Shown: positions 27,554 through 37,426 of the stretch, in pieces
Layout: each line of letters starts with the position of its first letter
Position numbering within the stretch: the stretch's first letter is position 1
Program-made: the position numbers and the translations under genes
Notes under the pieces: model-generated
What the model saw: only the letters and a program-made list of their open reading frames with translations
What the model was told of the DNA's origin: nothing
Databases searched by the model: none
Source: Chimaeribacter coloradensis
GTDB lineage: Bacteria > Pseudomonadota > Gammaproteobacteria > Enterobacterales > Enterobacteriaceae
Direction: 5' to 3'
NCBI RefSeq assembly: GCF_002858715.1
Contig: NZ_PJZH01000002.1
Coordinates: 186,001-250,000 of the forward strand
DNA: 64,000 nt

Positions 27554-28657
27554 ATGCCAAATACTACCCCTGCTTTTTCCGCTGACGTTGTCGGCAGCCT
27601 GCTGCGCCCGGCTGCCCTGAAAGAGGCACGCCTGAAATTCCAGGCCGGTGAGATTGATGCCGCCCAACTGCGCCAGGTAGAAGATGACGAAATCCGCCAT
27701 GTGGTGGCGAAGCAGCGCGAGCTGGGCCTGAAAGTGGTGACGGACGGGGAATTCCGCCGCGCCTGGTGGCACTTTGACTTCTTCGAAGGGCTGGACGGCG
27801 TGGAGCCTTACGAAGCCGATCAGGGCATCCAGTTCAACGGCGTGCAGACCAAAGCCCGCAGCATCAAAGTCACCGGCAAACTCGGTTTCAGCAACCACCC
27901 GATGCTGGAGGATTTCCGCTTCCTGAACAGCATCGCCGGGGATGCAGTGGCGAAGATGACTATCCCAAGCCCGAGCGTGCTGCATTTCCGCGGCGGCCGT
28001 AAAGCGATCAGCCATGAGGTCTACCCGGATCTGGCGGTCTATTTCGACGACCTGGCGCAGACCTACCGTGACGCGATCAAGGCCTTCTATGACGCAGGCT
28101 GCCGTTATCTGCAACTGGATGATACCGTCTGGGCCTACCTTTGCTCCGATGACCAGAAACAGCAGATGCGTGAGCGCGGGGACGACCCGGTGCAGCTCGC
28201 CCAGACCTACGCCGATGTGCTGAACAAAGCGATTGCCGGCAAGCCGGACGATCTCACCATCGGGCTGCATGTCTGCCGCGGTAACTTCCGCTCGACCTGG
28301 ATTTCAGAGGGCGGTTATGAGCCGGTGGCGGAACTGCTGTTCGGCACCGTCAACATCGACGCTTTCTTCCTGGAGTATGACAACGAGCGCTCCGGCGGCT
28401 TTGAGCCGCTGCGCTTCCTGAAGCCGGGCAAACAGCAGGCGGTACTGGGGCTGGTAACCACCAAAAATGGCGAACTGGAAGATCCGGCGGTGATTGAGCA
28501 GCGCATCCGCGAAGCGGCGGAGTATGTGCCGCTGGAACAGCTCTGCCTGAGCACCCAGTGCGGTTTTGCCTCCACGGAAGAGGGCAACAGCCTCACCGAA
28601 GAAGAGCAGTGGAAAAAGCTGAAGCTGGTGGTCGATACCGCCGCCCGCGTCTGGTAA
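27554..28657 (+). CDS. Core MetE-like cobalamin-independent methionine synthase
   Basis: 367 residues, corresponding to the C-terminal catalytic barrel of MetE without the N-terminal half (full MetE is about 750). Related to the Bacillus YxjG/YxjH group. Likely methylates homocysteine or a related thiol using a methyl-folate or other donor. The zinc ligands expected of the family are in place: H239 and C241 (GLHVCRGN), E274 (FFLEYD) and C336 (LSTQCGFAS). Open upstream to 27521, but AGGAG at 27543-27547 selects the ATG at 27554. MetR and MetJ sites upstream place it in the methionine regulon, which supports a role in methionine supply or salvage. K-12 has no gene here. The methyl donor is unknown. 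Confidence 0.85.
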   Translation: MPNTTPAFSADVVGSLLRPAALKEARLKFQAGEIDAAQLRQVEDDEIRHVVAKQRELGLKVVTDGEFRRAWWHFDFFEGLDGVEPYEADQGIQFNGVQTKARSIKVTGKLGFSNHPMLEDFRFLNSIAGDAVAKMTIPSPSVLHFRGGRKAISHEVYPDLAVYFDDLAQTYRDAIKAFYDAGCRYLQLDDTVWAYLCSDDQKQQMRERGDDPVQLAQTYADVLNKAIAGKPDDLTIGLHVCRGNFRSTWISEGGYEPVAELLFGTVNIDAFFLEYDNERSGGFEPLRFLKPGKQQAVLGLVTTKNGELEDPAVIEQRIREAAEYVPLEQLCLSTQCGFASTEEGNSLTEEEQWKKLKLVVDTAARVW

Positions 28658-29120
28658 CCCACTGATTCTGCCTGCGGATCGTGTATTGAAGGCCCTTATG
28701 GCGGCGATTTCATGCATATCCGCAGGCAAACAGACACAGTTTGTGTGCTGCTTGTGTAAATAATATACAAATCATGTAGGGTGGATCAGAGCTTAAAGCG
28801 CACGATTATCTGCTTATGAAATTTTATACAGTCAATGACTCTGCTTTTTTGATCCCGTCTTGTCTTTCTACGCTATAAACGTTTAACTTAGCCCCCGTTG
28901 TCGCGCTACACCACCTGCAATACGTCAATTTTCCGCCCTTACCGGTGCGTGGTCGCTTCCAGCATGGAGAGCCGCTGCAAGATGCAGCCAACGTATCGCA
29001 TAGACCTATGACGATAAAAATAATTTTGGCAGACGGATGCTGAAGCCCGGCTTTTGCCTGGCCCACAGCCCGCGGCAACAGGGTATCTCTTTTTTCCTTT
29101 GAACAGGCAACACGACACAA
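28658..29120. other. Long AT-richer leader region of brnQ
   Basis: 463 bases. An 11-bp inverted repeat TGCCTGCGGAT/ATCCGCAGGCA (28669-28728, 38-base loop) lies just after the metE-like gene and may end its transcript. A 20-codon open frame starts at ATG 28816 and stops at 28876-28878 (five of its 20 codons are Val, Leu or Ile) without a clear ribosome site. A GCTGCA-AGA-TGCAGC hairpin lies near 28973-28987, and a T6 run just before brnQ. No protein gene is supported. Confidence 0.4.
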
Positions 29121-30440
29121 ATGAGTCATCGTTTAGCAAGTAAAGATATTCTGGCGCTGGGCTTCATGACCTTCGCGCTGTTTGTCGGCGCAGGAAATAT
29201 CATCTTTCCGCCGATGGTGGGGTTGCAGTCCGGCGAACATGTCTGGTGGGCTGCCCTGGGCTTCCTGATCACAGCCGTTGGCTTGCCGGTGGTCACGGTA
29301 GTGGCGCTGGCCCGTGTCGGCGGCGGCATTGATGCCCTGAGCACGCCGATCGGCCGCAAAGCCGGCCTGCTGCTGGCGACCATTTGCTACCTGGCCGTGG
29401 GCCCGCTGTTTGCCACCCCGCGTACTGCGACCGTCTCCTTTGAAGTGGGCATCGCCCCGCTGACCGGCGATGGCGCGATGCCGCTGCTGGTTTATAGCCT
29501 GATCTACTTCGCGCTGGTGATCGCCGTTTCCCTCTATCCGGGCAAACTGCTGGACACCGTCGGCCATGTGCTGGCCCCGCTGAAGATGGTGGCGCTGGCG
29601 ATCCTGGGCATCGCCGCCGTGCTGTGGCCGGCAGGTCAGCCAATCCCGGCTACCGAGATCTACCAGCATGTGCCGTTCTCCACCGGCTTCGTCAATGGCT
29701 ACCTCACCATGGACACGCTGGGCGCACTGGTCTTCGGGATTGTTATCGTTAACGCCGCGAAATCGCGCGGGGTGAAAGATGCCGGCCTGCTGACCCGTTA
29801 CACCATTTTTGCCGGGCTGATTGCCGGTGTCGGCCTGACGCTGGTCTACCTCTGCCTGTTCAAACTCGGCGCGGGCAGTGGCGTGCTGGTGCCGGACGCG
29901 CAAAACGGCGCGGTGATCCTGCATGCCTATGTGCAGAACACCTTCGGCGGCATCGGCAGCACCTTCCTGGCGGCGCTGATCTTCCTGGCCTGTATGGTCA
30001 CGGCGGTGGGCCTGACCTGCGCCTGTGCGGAGTTCTTTGCCCAATACCTGCCGTTCTCCTACCGGACGCTGGTGTTTGCGCTGGGCCTGTTCTCGATGGT
30101 GGTCTCCAACCTCGGCCTGAGCCAGTTGATTCAGATCTCCATCCCGGTGCTGACGGCCATCTACCCGCCGTGCATCGTGCTGATTGTCCTGAGCTTCACC
30201 CTGCGTATGTGGAACCGCACCACACGCATTGTGGCACCGGTGATGCTGGTCAGCCTGATCTTTGGTATTATCGACGCCATCAAAGCCTCTGCCCTGACGG
30301 TGGCCTTGCCGGCCTGGACAGAACACCTGCCGCTGGCGTCCCAGGGGCTGGCGTGGTTGCCGCCATCGCTGCTGATGCTGGTGCTGGCCGGGGTGTATGA
30401 TCGTGCCGCCGGTGAGCGCAACGTCACTGCCCATCAATGA
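29121..30440 (+). CDS. brnQ: Branched-chain amino acid transporter BrnQ
   Basis: 439 residues, exactly the length of E. coli BrnQ. LIV-II system carrier that takes up leucine, isoleucine and valine with a cation across the inner membrane. About 12 membrane segments. Family landmarks: [20 protein letters not shown] near the start, [15 protein letters not shown] (about 100-114) and [13 protein letters not shown] (about 298). The start has no strong Shine-Dalgarno sequence, which fits either weak or regulated initiation. It sits between phoBR and proY as in E. coli, but the mngAB and metE-like genes have been inserted upstream. An intrinsic terminator follows. Confidence 0.96.
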   Translation: MSHRLASKDILALGFMTFALFVGAGNIIFPPMVGLQSGEHVWWAALGFLITAVGLPVVTVVALARVGGGIDALSTPIGRKAGLLLATICYLAVGPLFATPRTATVSFEVGIAPLTGDGAMPLLVYSLIYFALVIAVSLYPGKLLDTVGHVLAPLKMVALAILGIAAVLWPAGQPIPATEIYQHVPFSTGFVNGYLTMDTLGALVFGIVIVNAAKSRGVKDAGLLTRYTIFAGLIAGVGLTLVYLCLFKLGAGSGVLVPDAQNGAVILHAYVQNTFGGIGSTFLAALIFLACMVTAVGLTCACAEFFAQYLPFSYRTLVFALGLFSMVVSNLGLSQLIQISIPVLTAIYPPCIVLIVLSFTLRMWNRTTRIVAPVMLVSLIFGIIDAIKASALTVALPAWTEHLPLASQGLAWLPPSLLMLVLAGVYDRAAGERNVTAHQ

Positions 30441-30467
30441 TGTGATGATGTCTGCGTAACCCTTTTG

Positions 30468-30495
30468 ATGCCACGGGCCCTCCCGTGGCATTTTT
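30468..30495 (+). terminator. Terminator after brnQ
   Basis: Perfect 10-bp stem ATGCCACGGG (30468-30477)/CCCGTGGCAT (30482-30491) with a 4-base loop, followed by T5. Confidence 0.9.
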
Positions 30496-30575
30496 GCGTT
30501 AACGATCCGGCGCATTTCCGGCGACCGGGCCGTTTTCACCTTTTGTTTTTGGTTCACTTACAGGTTTAAAAGTAC

Positions 30576-31964
30576 ATGGAACAACCAGCTAACAAGCTTA
30601 AGCGAGGCCTGAGCACCCGGCATATTCGTTTTATGGCCCTGGGCTCTGCCATCGGTACCGGGCTGTTTTATGGGTCGGCCGATGCCATCAAAATGGCCGG
30701 GCCGAGCGTGCTGCTGGCTTACCTGATTGGCGGGGTGATCGCCTTTATCATTATGCGCGCGCTGGGCGAGATGTCCGTCAATAACCCGCAGGCCAGCTCC
30801 TTCTCCCGTTACGCCCAGGATTACCTCGGCCCGCTCTCCGGTTACATCACCGGCTGGACTTACTGCTTCGAGATTCTGATCGTGGCGATTGCCGACGTCA
30901 CGGCGTTCGGCATCTATATGGGGGTCTGGTTCCCGGACGTGCCGCACTGGATCTGGGTGCTGAGCGTGGTGCTGATCATCGGCGGCATCAACCTGATGAG
31001 CGTGAAGGTGTTCGGCGAGCTGGAGTTCTGGTTCTCCTTCTTCAAGGTGCTGACCATCATCATCATGATTGTGGCGGGCATCGGCATCATCGTCTGGGGC
31101 ATCGGCAACGGTGGCCAGCCGACCGGCATCCATAACCTGTGGAGCCACGGCGGCTTCTTCAGTAACGGCATTATGGGGATGATCCTGTCGCTGCAACTGG
31201 TGATGTTCGCCTACGGCGGCATTGAGATTATCGGCATCACCGCCGGTGAGGCCAATGACCCGAAAACCTCTATCCCGAAAGCGATCAACTCCGTGCCGTG
31301 GCGCATCCTGGTGTTTTACGTCGGCACGCTGTTCGTGATTATGTCGATCTACCCGTGGAACCAGGTGGGTACGCAGGGCAGCCCGTTTGTGCTGACCTTC
31401 CAGCATATGGGCATCACCATTGCGGCGGGCATCCTGAATTTCGTGGTGATCACCGCGTCGCTCTCTGCCATTAACAGTGACGTGTTCGGCGTCGGGCGGA
31501 TGCTGCACGGCATGGCAGAGCAGGGCCACGCGCCGAAAATGTTTGCCAAAGTCTCGAAGCGCGGCATTCCGTGGGTCACGGTGGTGGTGATGATGCTGGC
31601 GATGCTGGTGGCGGTCTACCTTAACTACATCATGCCGGAGAATGTCTTCCTGGTGATCGCTTCCCTGGCGACCTTTGCCACGGTGTGGGTCTGGATCATG
31701 ATTCTCTTCTCGCAGATCGCCTTCCGCCGCAGCCTGACCAAAGAGCAGGTCTCGGCGCTGGCCTTCCCGCTGCGCGGCGGCATCGCGACCTCGGTGGTGG
31801 CGATTATTTTCCTGGTGTTCATCATCGGGCTGATCGGCTACTTCCCGGATACCCGCATCTCCCTCTATGCGGGCCTGGTCTGGGTGGCGCTGCTGCTGCT
31901 GGGCTATGCGTGGAAAGTGAAATTCCAGCGCCGGGTCGCGGCGCAGACGCGCCATGATGCCTGA
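30576..31964 (+). CDS. proY: Proline-specific permease ProY (APC family)
   Basis: 462 residues (E. coli ProY 457), 12 predicted membrane segments, amino acid/polyamine/organocation family. It begins with the family pattern [27 protein letters not shown], and the substrate region [12 protein letters not shown] (about 210) is typical of aromatic/proline/GABA permeases. In E. coli proY is cryptic or weakly expressed, and the histidine-utilisation relatives can take up histidine. Here it is intact. The gene has its own space after the brnQ terminator and is followed by malZ after about 120 bases. Confidence 0.93.
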   Translation: MEQPANKLKRGLSTRHIRFMALGSAIGTGLFYGSADAIKMAGPSVLLAYLIGGVIAFIIMRALGEMSVNNPQASSFSRYAQDYLGPLSGYITGWTYCFEILIVAIADVTAFGIYMGVWFPDVPHWIWVLSVVLIIGGINLMSVKVFGELEFWFSFFKVLTIIIMIVAGIGIIVWGIGNGGQPTGIHNLWSHGGFFSNGIMGMILSLQLVMFAYGGIEIIGITAGEANDPKTSIPKAINSVPWRILVFYVGTLFVIMSIYPWNQVGTQGSPFVLTFQHMGITIAAGILNFVVITASLSAINSDVFGVGRMLHGMAEQGHAPKMFAKVSKRGIPWVTVVVMMLAMLVAVYLNYIMPENVFLVIASLATFATVWVWIMILFSQIAFRRSLTKEQVSALAFPLRGGIATSVVAIIFLVFIIGLIGYFPDTRISLYAGLVWVALLLLGYAWKVKFQRRVAAQTRHDA

Positions 31965-31989
31965 CCGGTTTTAACCGTCTCCGCCCCCG

Positions 31990-31999
31990 CTCTCCTCCC
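31990..31999 (-). promoter_or_regulatory. Possible MalT box upstream of malZ
   Basis: On the minus strand GGGGAGGAGA matches the MalT box GGGGA(T/G)GAGG at 9 of 10 positions, about 87 bases before the malZ start. MalT promoters normally have several boxes and I find only one, so this is tentative. Confidence 0.3.
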
Positions 32000-32085
32000 C
32001 GGAATTTTTGCCGGTCAGAGGAGGGCGGAACCCGCCCGGCATGGCATGGTGAGCGCAGTGATGTGCTTACCAATCTGGAGAGATT

Positions 32086-33915
32086 ATGCTCAATGCCTGG
32101 CACCTGCCGGTCCCCCCTTTTGCCGCCCTCCGCGGTGATTTCCTCTACCTGACCCTCTGGCTGGAAGGCGACACGCTCCCTGAGCGGGTGTTGTTGCGCG
32201 CCGAACCGGACAACGAAGAGTGGTTGCAGGTCATGGAGTCACGCCGGATAGGGAAATACCAACGTTACCATGCGGTGCTGGCGCTGAACGAGGGGCAGCC
32301 CGCGCGCCGCTACTGCTTCAAACTGCTCTGGGCCGACCGGCAGAGCTGGGTCGGCCCGCTGGGGGTCAGCACCCTGCAACCGGGCGCGCTGGAACAGTTC
32401 TCCCTGAATGTGCCCGATGACGGCCCCGGCTGGGTCAGCGATCAGGTTTTCTACCAGATTTTCCCTGACCGTTTCGCCAGCAGCGGCGGTGACCACCTGG
32501 TACAGGACGGCAGCTACTACCACCATGCGGAAAAACGGGCGGTGCGCCGCTGTGGCTGGGACGACCCGATCGAACCGGAAGGCTCCCCCTCGGCCTTTTA
32601 TGGCGGCGATCTGGACGGCATCACCAGCAAACTGCCCTACCTGCAGCAACTCGGGGTCACCGCGCTCTACCTGAACCCGGTGTTCACTGCGCCCAGCGTG
32701 CATAAATATGACACAGAGGATTACTACCAGGTTGACCCCTGTTTTGGCGGCAACGCGGCGCTGGTGCGGCTGCGTGAAGAGACGCGCGAACGCGGGATGC
32801 GGCTGCTGCTGGACGGCGTGTTCAACCATACCGGTGACTCCTGCGCCTGGTTTGACCGCCACCAGCAGCACACTGACGGTGCCTGCCACCACAAAGATTC
32901 CCCCTACCGTGACTGGTACAGCTTCTGGCCGGACGGCAGCACCCGTGACTGGAAAGGCTTCAGCACCCTGCCCAAGCTCAACTACGCCAGCGCCGGGGTA
33001 GTGGCGCAGATCTACCAGGGGCCGGAGAGCGTGGCGCGCCACTGGCTGCGCCCGCCTTACAGCATCGACGGCTGGCGGCTGGATGTGATCCACATGCTGG
33101 GGGAGGAGGGCGGCGCGAAAAACAACCTCCACCACCTGGCCGGGATCAAACAGGCGATCCGCGAGGAGAACCCGGAGGCTTATATCCTTGGCGAACACTT
33201 TGATGATGCGCGTGACTGGCTGCACGCCGGGGTGGAAGATGGCGCGATGAACTACCGCGGTTTTGCCGTGCCGGCGCGCGCCTTCCTGGCCAGCATCGAC
33301 AACGCCGGCCACCCAATCGCCCTGACGGCGCAGGCGTGCGCGCAGTGGATGGAGGCCTACCGAGCCGGGTTGCCGCATCAGGTGCAGTTGCGCCAGTTTA
33401 ACCAGCTCGACAGCCATGACACCGCGCGTTTCCTCACCCTGCTCAACGGCGATCTGGCGCGCATGGCGATGGCGGTGGTGTGGCAGTTCAGCTGGATTGG
33501 CGTGCCCTGCATCTATTACGGCGATGAAATCGGGCTGGAGGGCGGCAATGACCCTTACTGCCGCAAAACCTTCCCCTGGCAGAAAGCGCGCTGGAACAGC
33601 GACCTGCTGGCGCTCTATACCCGTATGGCGGCGTTGCGCCGGGAGAGTGAGGCACTGCGCTATGGCGGCTGTCAGGTGCTGTTTGCCCAGGGGGATACGC
33701 TGGTGTTCCTGCGGGTTTACCAGCAGGAGCAGGTGCTGGTGGCGCTGCAACGCGGTGCGGCCGGAACCCTGAGTCTGCCGCTGTCGCCGTTGTTGCAGGC
33801 CGCGGAGTGGCAGGTGCTGGAAGGTAAGGGAGTACTTACTTCAGAGCCGGAACAGCTTGGGCTGGCCCTGCCGGCGGAGAGCGTGACGCTCTGGCGCAGC
33901 CACAACAATGGCTGA
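32086..33915 (+). CDS. malZ: Maltodextrin glucosidase MalZ
   Basis: 609 residues (E. coli 604), cytoplasmic GH13 enzyme that releases glucose from the reducing end of maltotriose and longer maltodextrins. An N-terminal beta-sandwich (about 1-115) precedes the barrel, which starts at VFYQIFPDRF. Catalytic residues are nucleophile D333 (GWRLDVIHM), acid E370 (ILGEHFDD) and D445 (LDSHDTARF). A good GGAGAG ribosome site is present. No malto-porin or MalEFGK genes lie nearby. In E. coli it is likewise a solitary MalT-controlled gene. Confidence 0.95.
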   Translation: MLNAWHLPVPPFAALRGDFLYLTLWLEGDTLPERVLLRAEPDNEEWLQVMESRRIGKYQRYHAVLALNEGQPARRYCFKLLWADRQSWVGPLGVSTLQPGALEQFSLNVPDDGPGWVSDQVFYQIFPDRFASSGGDHLVQDGSYYHHAEKRAVRRCGWDDPIEPEGSPSAFYGGDLDGITSKLPYLQQLGVTALYLNPVFTAPSVHKYDTEDYYQVDPCFGGNAALVRLREETRERGMRLLLDGVFNHTGDSCAWFDRHQQHTDGACHHKDSPYRDWYSFWPDGSTRDWKGFSTLPKLNYASAGVVAQIYQGPESVARHWLRPPYSIDGWRLDVIHMLGEEGGAKNNLHHLAGIKQAIREENPEAYILGEHFDDARDWLHAGVEDGAMNYRGFAVPARAFLASIDNAGHPIALTAQACAQWMEAYRAGLPHQVQLRQFNQLDSHDTARFLTLLNGDLARMAMAVVWQFSWIGVPCIYYGDEIGLEGGNDPYCRKTFPWQKARWNSDLLALYTRMAALRRESEALRYGGCQVLFAQGDTLVFLRVYQQEQVLVALQRGAAGTLSLPLSPLLQAAEWQVLEGKGVLTSEPEQLGLALPAESVTLWRSHNNG

Positions 33916-33943
33916 GCCTTTATCGCCGTAAAACGTCATGCCA

Positions 33944-33976
33944 TAAAAAAAGCGGGCCTGCACCGGCCCGCTTCTC
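33944..33976. terminator. Bidirectional terminator between malZ and ggt
   Basis: AAGCGGGCC (33950-33958)/GGCCCGCTT (33965-33973) with a 6-base loop. A7 on the left gives a strong T-run for the minus strand (ggt). The plus-strand tail is only TCTCTT. Confidence 0.85.
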
Positions 33977-33992
33977 TTCCTCTGCGTTGCAA

Positions 33993-35756
33993 TCAGTAGC
34001 CGATGGCAGCTCCCGCCGGGCGGCGCACATCGTTGGCCCCGTACAGATAGCCTTCGCGCACTTTGCCGGACACGGCCGAGTCGTTGCCGGAGTTGGCCGG
34101 GGTGACGCCTGCCGCGCCCGGCAGGCCGACCATGATCAGCTCAGCCGCACCCCACGGGGTCTGCTCCACCATCTTATAGCCGCGCTCTGCCAGCAGGGCC
34201 AGGGTGTCCGCCGAGACGCCGCGCTGCTCGTAATAGACCTCATCCGGTAGCCACTGGTGGTGGATACGCGGCGCATCCACCGCTTCCTGCGGGGCCATGC
34301 CGTAATCGATGATGTTGATGGCGGCCTGGAGGGTAATGCTGATGATGCGTGACCCGCCCGGCGAACCGAGCACCAGGAAGATTTTTCCGTCTTTGGTCAC
34401 CAGTGACGGGCTCATCGAGGAGAGTGGGCGCTTACCCGGGGCGATGGCGTTGCGGCTGCCCTGTACCAGCCCGTAGAGGTTCTGCTCGCCGACTTTGGTG
34501 GTGAAGTCGTCCATTTCATCATTGAGGAAGAAGCCGGTGCCGGGGGCGATCACCACTGCGCCGAAGCGGCCGTTCACCGTATAGGTGGTGGAGACGGCGT
34601 TACCCTGCTGGTCCACGATCGAGTAGTGGGTGGTTTCCGGCTTCTCATGCGGCATCATGCCCGGCTGCACCTTCTCCGACGGCGTGGCGCGCAGCGGGTC
34701 GATCTGCTTGCGGATCTCGCCGGCGTAACTCTTGCTGGTCAGGCGGCCGATCGGGTTGGTCACGAACGCCGGGTCGCCGAGGTAGGTGTTGCGGTCCATG
34801 TAGGCGTGGCGCATCGCCTCCGTCAGTACATGGATCGAGGCGGCGGAGTTGAAGCCCATCTCTTTCAGGTTGTAACCCTCGAGGATATTGAGGGTCTGGC
34901 ACAGCGTGGTGCCGCCGGAGCTGGGCGGCGGCGAGGAGACAAACTTATAGCCGCGGTAGCTGCAGGTGAGCGGGGCGGTTTCGCTGATGCGGTAATCGGC
35001 GAAGTCTTTGGCGGTCAGCAATCCGCCGCCTTTTTTCGCGGCGGCTTCCACCGCGGCCGGGATATGCCCTTTATAGAAGGCGTCCGGCCCGCGCTGGGCG
35101 ATCGCCTCCAGCGTGTTGGCCAGATCTTTCTGCACCAGCCGGTCACCGGGTTGCAGGGCGCTGCCGTCCGGGCGCAGGAAAATGCGCGCGGCTTCCGGGT
35201 CATCACGGAAGCGTTTGACGGTGGTGTCCAGCACGTCGGTATCGGCGCGGGTCAGCACAAAGCCCTGGCGTGCCAGTTTGATCGCCGGTTCCATCACCTG
35301 GCGGCGCGTCAGCTTGCCATGTTCACGCTGGGCGGTGTCCAGCCCCAGCACCGTGCCGGGCACCCCGGCGGCCAGGTAGCCATACAATGAGGCGTCTTTG
35401 CGGACTTTGCCCTGGGCATCCAGGTACATGTCGGCGCTGGCGGCCGCTGGGGCCGTTTCACGGAAGTTGATAAAGGTGTCTTTGCCGTCGGCGAGGTGAA
35501 TCGTCATAAACCCGCCACCGCCGATGTTACCGCAGCAGGGGTTGACCACCGCCTGCGCGTAGCCCACCGCCACGGCCGCATCCACCGCGTTCCCGCCCAT
35601 TTTGAGTATATCCACGCCAATCTGGGAGGCCAGATATTGCGAGGAGACCACCATCCCGTGCTGCGCCTCGACGGCAGGCATCGACGCGGCATACAGGTTG
35701 CCGCTCACCAGTAACGCCAGCGCACTCAGCGGTGCCGTCCATTTTGTTAACTTCAT
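33993..35756 (-). CDS. ggt: Gamma-glutamyltranspeptidase (periplasmic)
   Basis: 587 residues, self-processing Ntn-hydrolase that removes or transfers the gamma-glutamyl group of glutathione and its conjugates in the periplasm. Signal peptide about 1-24 (ALALLVSGNLYAAS). Large-subunit motifs include GGNAVDAAVAVGYA and ETAP. The catalytic threonine that becomes the N-terminus of the small subunit is T375 in ETTHYS. Downstream are the lid/active-site segments GTGFFLNDEMDDF, SSMSPS and GSPGGSRII. The frame extends to 35822, but AGGAGGG before the ATG at 35756 and the signal peptide fix the start. In E. coli ggt is far from malZ, so this is an accessory position. It is monocistronic. Confidence 0.95.
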   Translation of the reverse strand: MKLTKWTAPLSALALLVSGNLYAASMPAVEAQHGMVVSSQYLASQIGVDILKMGGNAVDAAVAVGYAQAVVNPCCGNIGGGGFMTIHLADGKDTFINFRETAPAAASADMYLDAQGKVRKDASLYGYLAAGVPGTVLGLDTAQREHGKLTRRQVMEPAIKLARQGFVLTRADTDVLDTTVKRFRDDPEAARIFLRPDGSALQPGDRLVQKDLANTLEAIAQRGPDAFYKGHIPAAVEAAAKKGGGLLTAKDFADYRISETAPLTCSYRGYKFVSSPPPSSGGTTLCQTLNILEGYNLKEMGFNSAASIHVLTEAMRHAYMDRNTYLGDPAFVTNPIGRLTSKSYAGEIRKQIDPLRATPSEKVQPGMMPHEKPETTHYSIVDQQGNAVSTTYTVNGRFGAVVIAPGTGFFLNDEMDDFTTKVGEQNLYGLVQGSRNAIAPGKRPLSSMSPSLVTKDGKIFLVLGSPGGSRIISITLQAAINIIDYGMAPQEAVDAPRIHHQWLPDEVYYEQRGVSADTLALLAERGYKMVEQTPWGAAELIMVGLPGAAGVTPANSGNDSAVSGKVREGYLYGANDVRRPAGAAIGY

Positions 35757-35977
35757 ATTCCCTCCTGTCTGTGCCGATCTTATCGTTATTGGCGGCAGGC
35801 CGTTGCCCGCCCTCAGAAGCACTGCAAAGCGCGCGCCAGAGTGGCGGCAGCCCGCGTGCGTTACCAGCGTAGCGGCAAATGGAGACGGAAGTGACAGAAA
35901 ACAGAGGAAAAATATTCATTTTGCCGGGCCGGGCGGCATTATGGCGGGGCAATGCTGACCCGAAAAAGGGCAGGCGT

Positions 35978-36012
35978 AAAAAAACCGGCGGGCAGAGCCG
36001 GCCGGTTTTTGT
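35978..36012 (-). terminator. Terminator of the peroxiredoxin gene
   Basis: AAAAACCGGC (35980-35989)/GCCGGTTTTT (36001-36010) stem-loop. The A-run to the left gives a T8 tail on the minus strand. The remainder of 35757-36053 shows no gene. Confidence 0.85.
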
Positions 36013-36053
36013 CCTGTGGTGCAGCAGCCGGGCAGAACCCGGCGGCAGGCAGA

Positions 36054-36656
36054 TTACAGGTTGATGGCGTTTTCAGACAGGTACTTGGCGACGCCGTCCG
36101 GAGATGCGCCCATGCCAACTTTCCCTTTTTCCCACTGAGCCGGGCACACTTCGCCGTGCTCTTCGTGGAATTGCAGCGCGTCAACCATGCGCAGCATTTC
36201 GTCGATGTTACGGCCCAGCGGCAGGTCGTTAACCACCTGGTGACGCACGATGCCGTCTTTGTCGATCAGGAAGGAGCCGCGCAGTGCAACGCCTGCGTCC
36301 GGGTGCTCGATACCGTACGCTTTCTGGATTTCACGCTTAACGTCAGCCACCATCGCGTATTTCACTTCGCCGATGCCGCCTTTATCAACCGGGGTTTTAC
36401 GCCATGCGTTGTGGACGAACTCGGAGTCGAAGGAGATACCGACGACTTCTACGCCACGGCTCTGGAATTCAGCGTAACGGTTGTCGAAAGCGATCAGCTC
36501 AGACGGGCAAACAAAGGTGAAGTCCATTGGCCAGAAGAAGACAACGGTAGGTTTGCCAGCAGTGTGTTTTTTGAAGTTGAAGTTCTCAACGATTTCACCA
36601 CTGCCCAGCACGGCAGCAGCGGTAAAGTCTGGGGCTGGACGAGTTACCAGGACCAT
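36054..36656 (-). CDS. Typical 2-Cys peroxiredoxin (AhpC/Tsa family)
   Basis: 200 residues. Reduces hydrogen peroxide and organic hydroperoxides in the cytoplasm using a peroxidatic and a resolving cysteine. C50 is the peroxidatic cysteine, in FWPMDFTFVCPSE (the usual form is FYPLDFTFVCPTE), and C171 the resolving one in GEVCPAQW. The GGxG-like GGIGE loop and a C-terminal tail are present. No AhpF follows, so the reductant may be thioredoxin or glutaredoxin. Yersinia and Serratia carry a similar gene beside acpH. AGGAGTAATT precedes the ATG, and a -10 TATACT lies on the minus strand at 36709-36714. Confidence 0.9.
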   Translation of the reverse strand: MVLVTRPAPDFTAAAVLGSGEIVENFNFKKHTAGKPTVVFFWPMDFTFVCPSELIAFDNRYAEFQSRGVEVVGISFDSEFVHNAWRKTPVDKGGIGEVKYAMVADVKREIQKAYGIEHPDAGVALRGSFLIDKDGIVRHQVVNDLPLGRNIDEMLRMVDALQFHEEHGEVCPAQWEKGKVGMGASPDGVAKYLSENAINL

Positions 36657-36844
36657 AATTACTCCTGTAATATCAAGTTAAAGGACGGTTTATGAATAAG
36701 ACGAGGGCAGTATAGGGATTTAGGCAGGGTGAATAAAGGGTAAAAGACCAATCATTCAGATAGCTTCCGGCTATTGATGCAAGTTGTAAAATCTATCCTG
36801 CTTTAACAATAACCCCTGAAAAATCCTGCCTTAAGCGTGCCTGA

Positions 36845-37426
36845 TCACAGTTCCCTGCGGCGCGCGGTTTCCATCATCTGCGGATAAAAATCAAAGAAGA
36901 TCGTTTCAAACTGCGGGTAATTGCGCTCAATGTCAACAAATGAGCCGGCCAGTTGATGCAGGCGCGGGCGGCGGGCGGCCATCCGCGCCAGCACATTTTC
37001 GATAAACGGCAGCCCGGCATAGCGCTCCAGCCAGCGTTCCGGCCAGAGCACCCGGTTGAGCTGCTGAAAACCTGCCGGCATCGCCGGTAAACTGGGTAAA
37101 ATTTGACCTTGCGCATAACTGACGAACGCCGGCAGCGTATAATCCGCCTCCAGTTTTTGCCAATGCAGCGCCAGAAAGTGGTCCCACAGCACATCCATAG
37201 TAATCGGGGCGACGCGGCGGTACTCCTCGCTGAACAGACGGCGCGCCTCTTTAACGGCGGGCAGGCTGTCGGTGAGTGAGTCCACCCGGCGGTGCATACG
37301 GATGCCCTCCACCACCTGGGGATCATAAAGGTGCGCAGGGTCCCCGCGGACGAAGTCAGCGGCCAGGTTACCGGGCAGTGAGCTGTTGGCCAGGTGGGCC
37401 AGATGCAGATGGGCGAGAAAATTCAT
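36845..37426 (-). CDS. acpH: Acyl carrier protein phosphodiesterase
   Basis: 193 residues, the E. coli AcpH length. Hydrolyses holo-ACP to apo-ACP and 4'-phosphopantetheine, in the cytoplasm. HD-like metal residues are visible: [10 protein letters not shown] at the start, [11 protein letters not shown]45/R46/D49 in [10 protein letters not shown], and [12 protein letters not shown]. It diverges from queA with a 104-base gap, as in E. coli. There are no unusual features. Confidence 0.95.
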   Translation of the reverse strand: MNFLAHLHLAHLANSSLPGNLAADFVRGDPAHLYDPQVVEGIRMHRRVDSLTDSLPAVKEARRLFSEEYRRVAPITMDVLWDHFLALHWQKLEADYTLPAFVSYAQGQILPSLPAMPAGFQQLNRVLWPERWLERYAGLPFIENVLARMAARRPRLHQLAGSFVDIERNYPQFETIFFDFYPQMMETARRREL

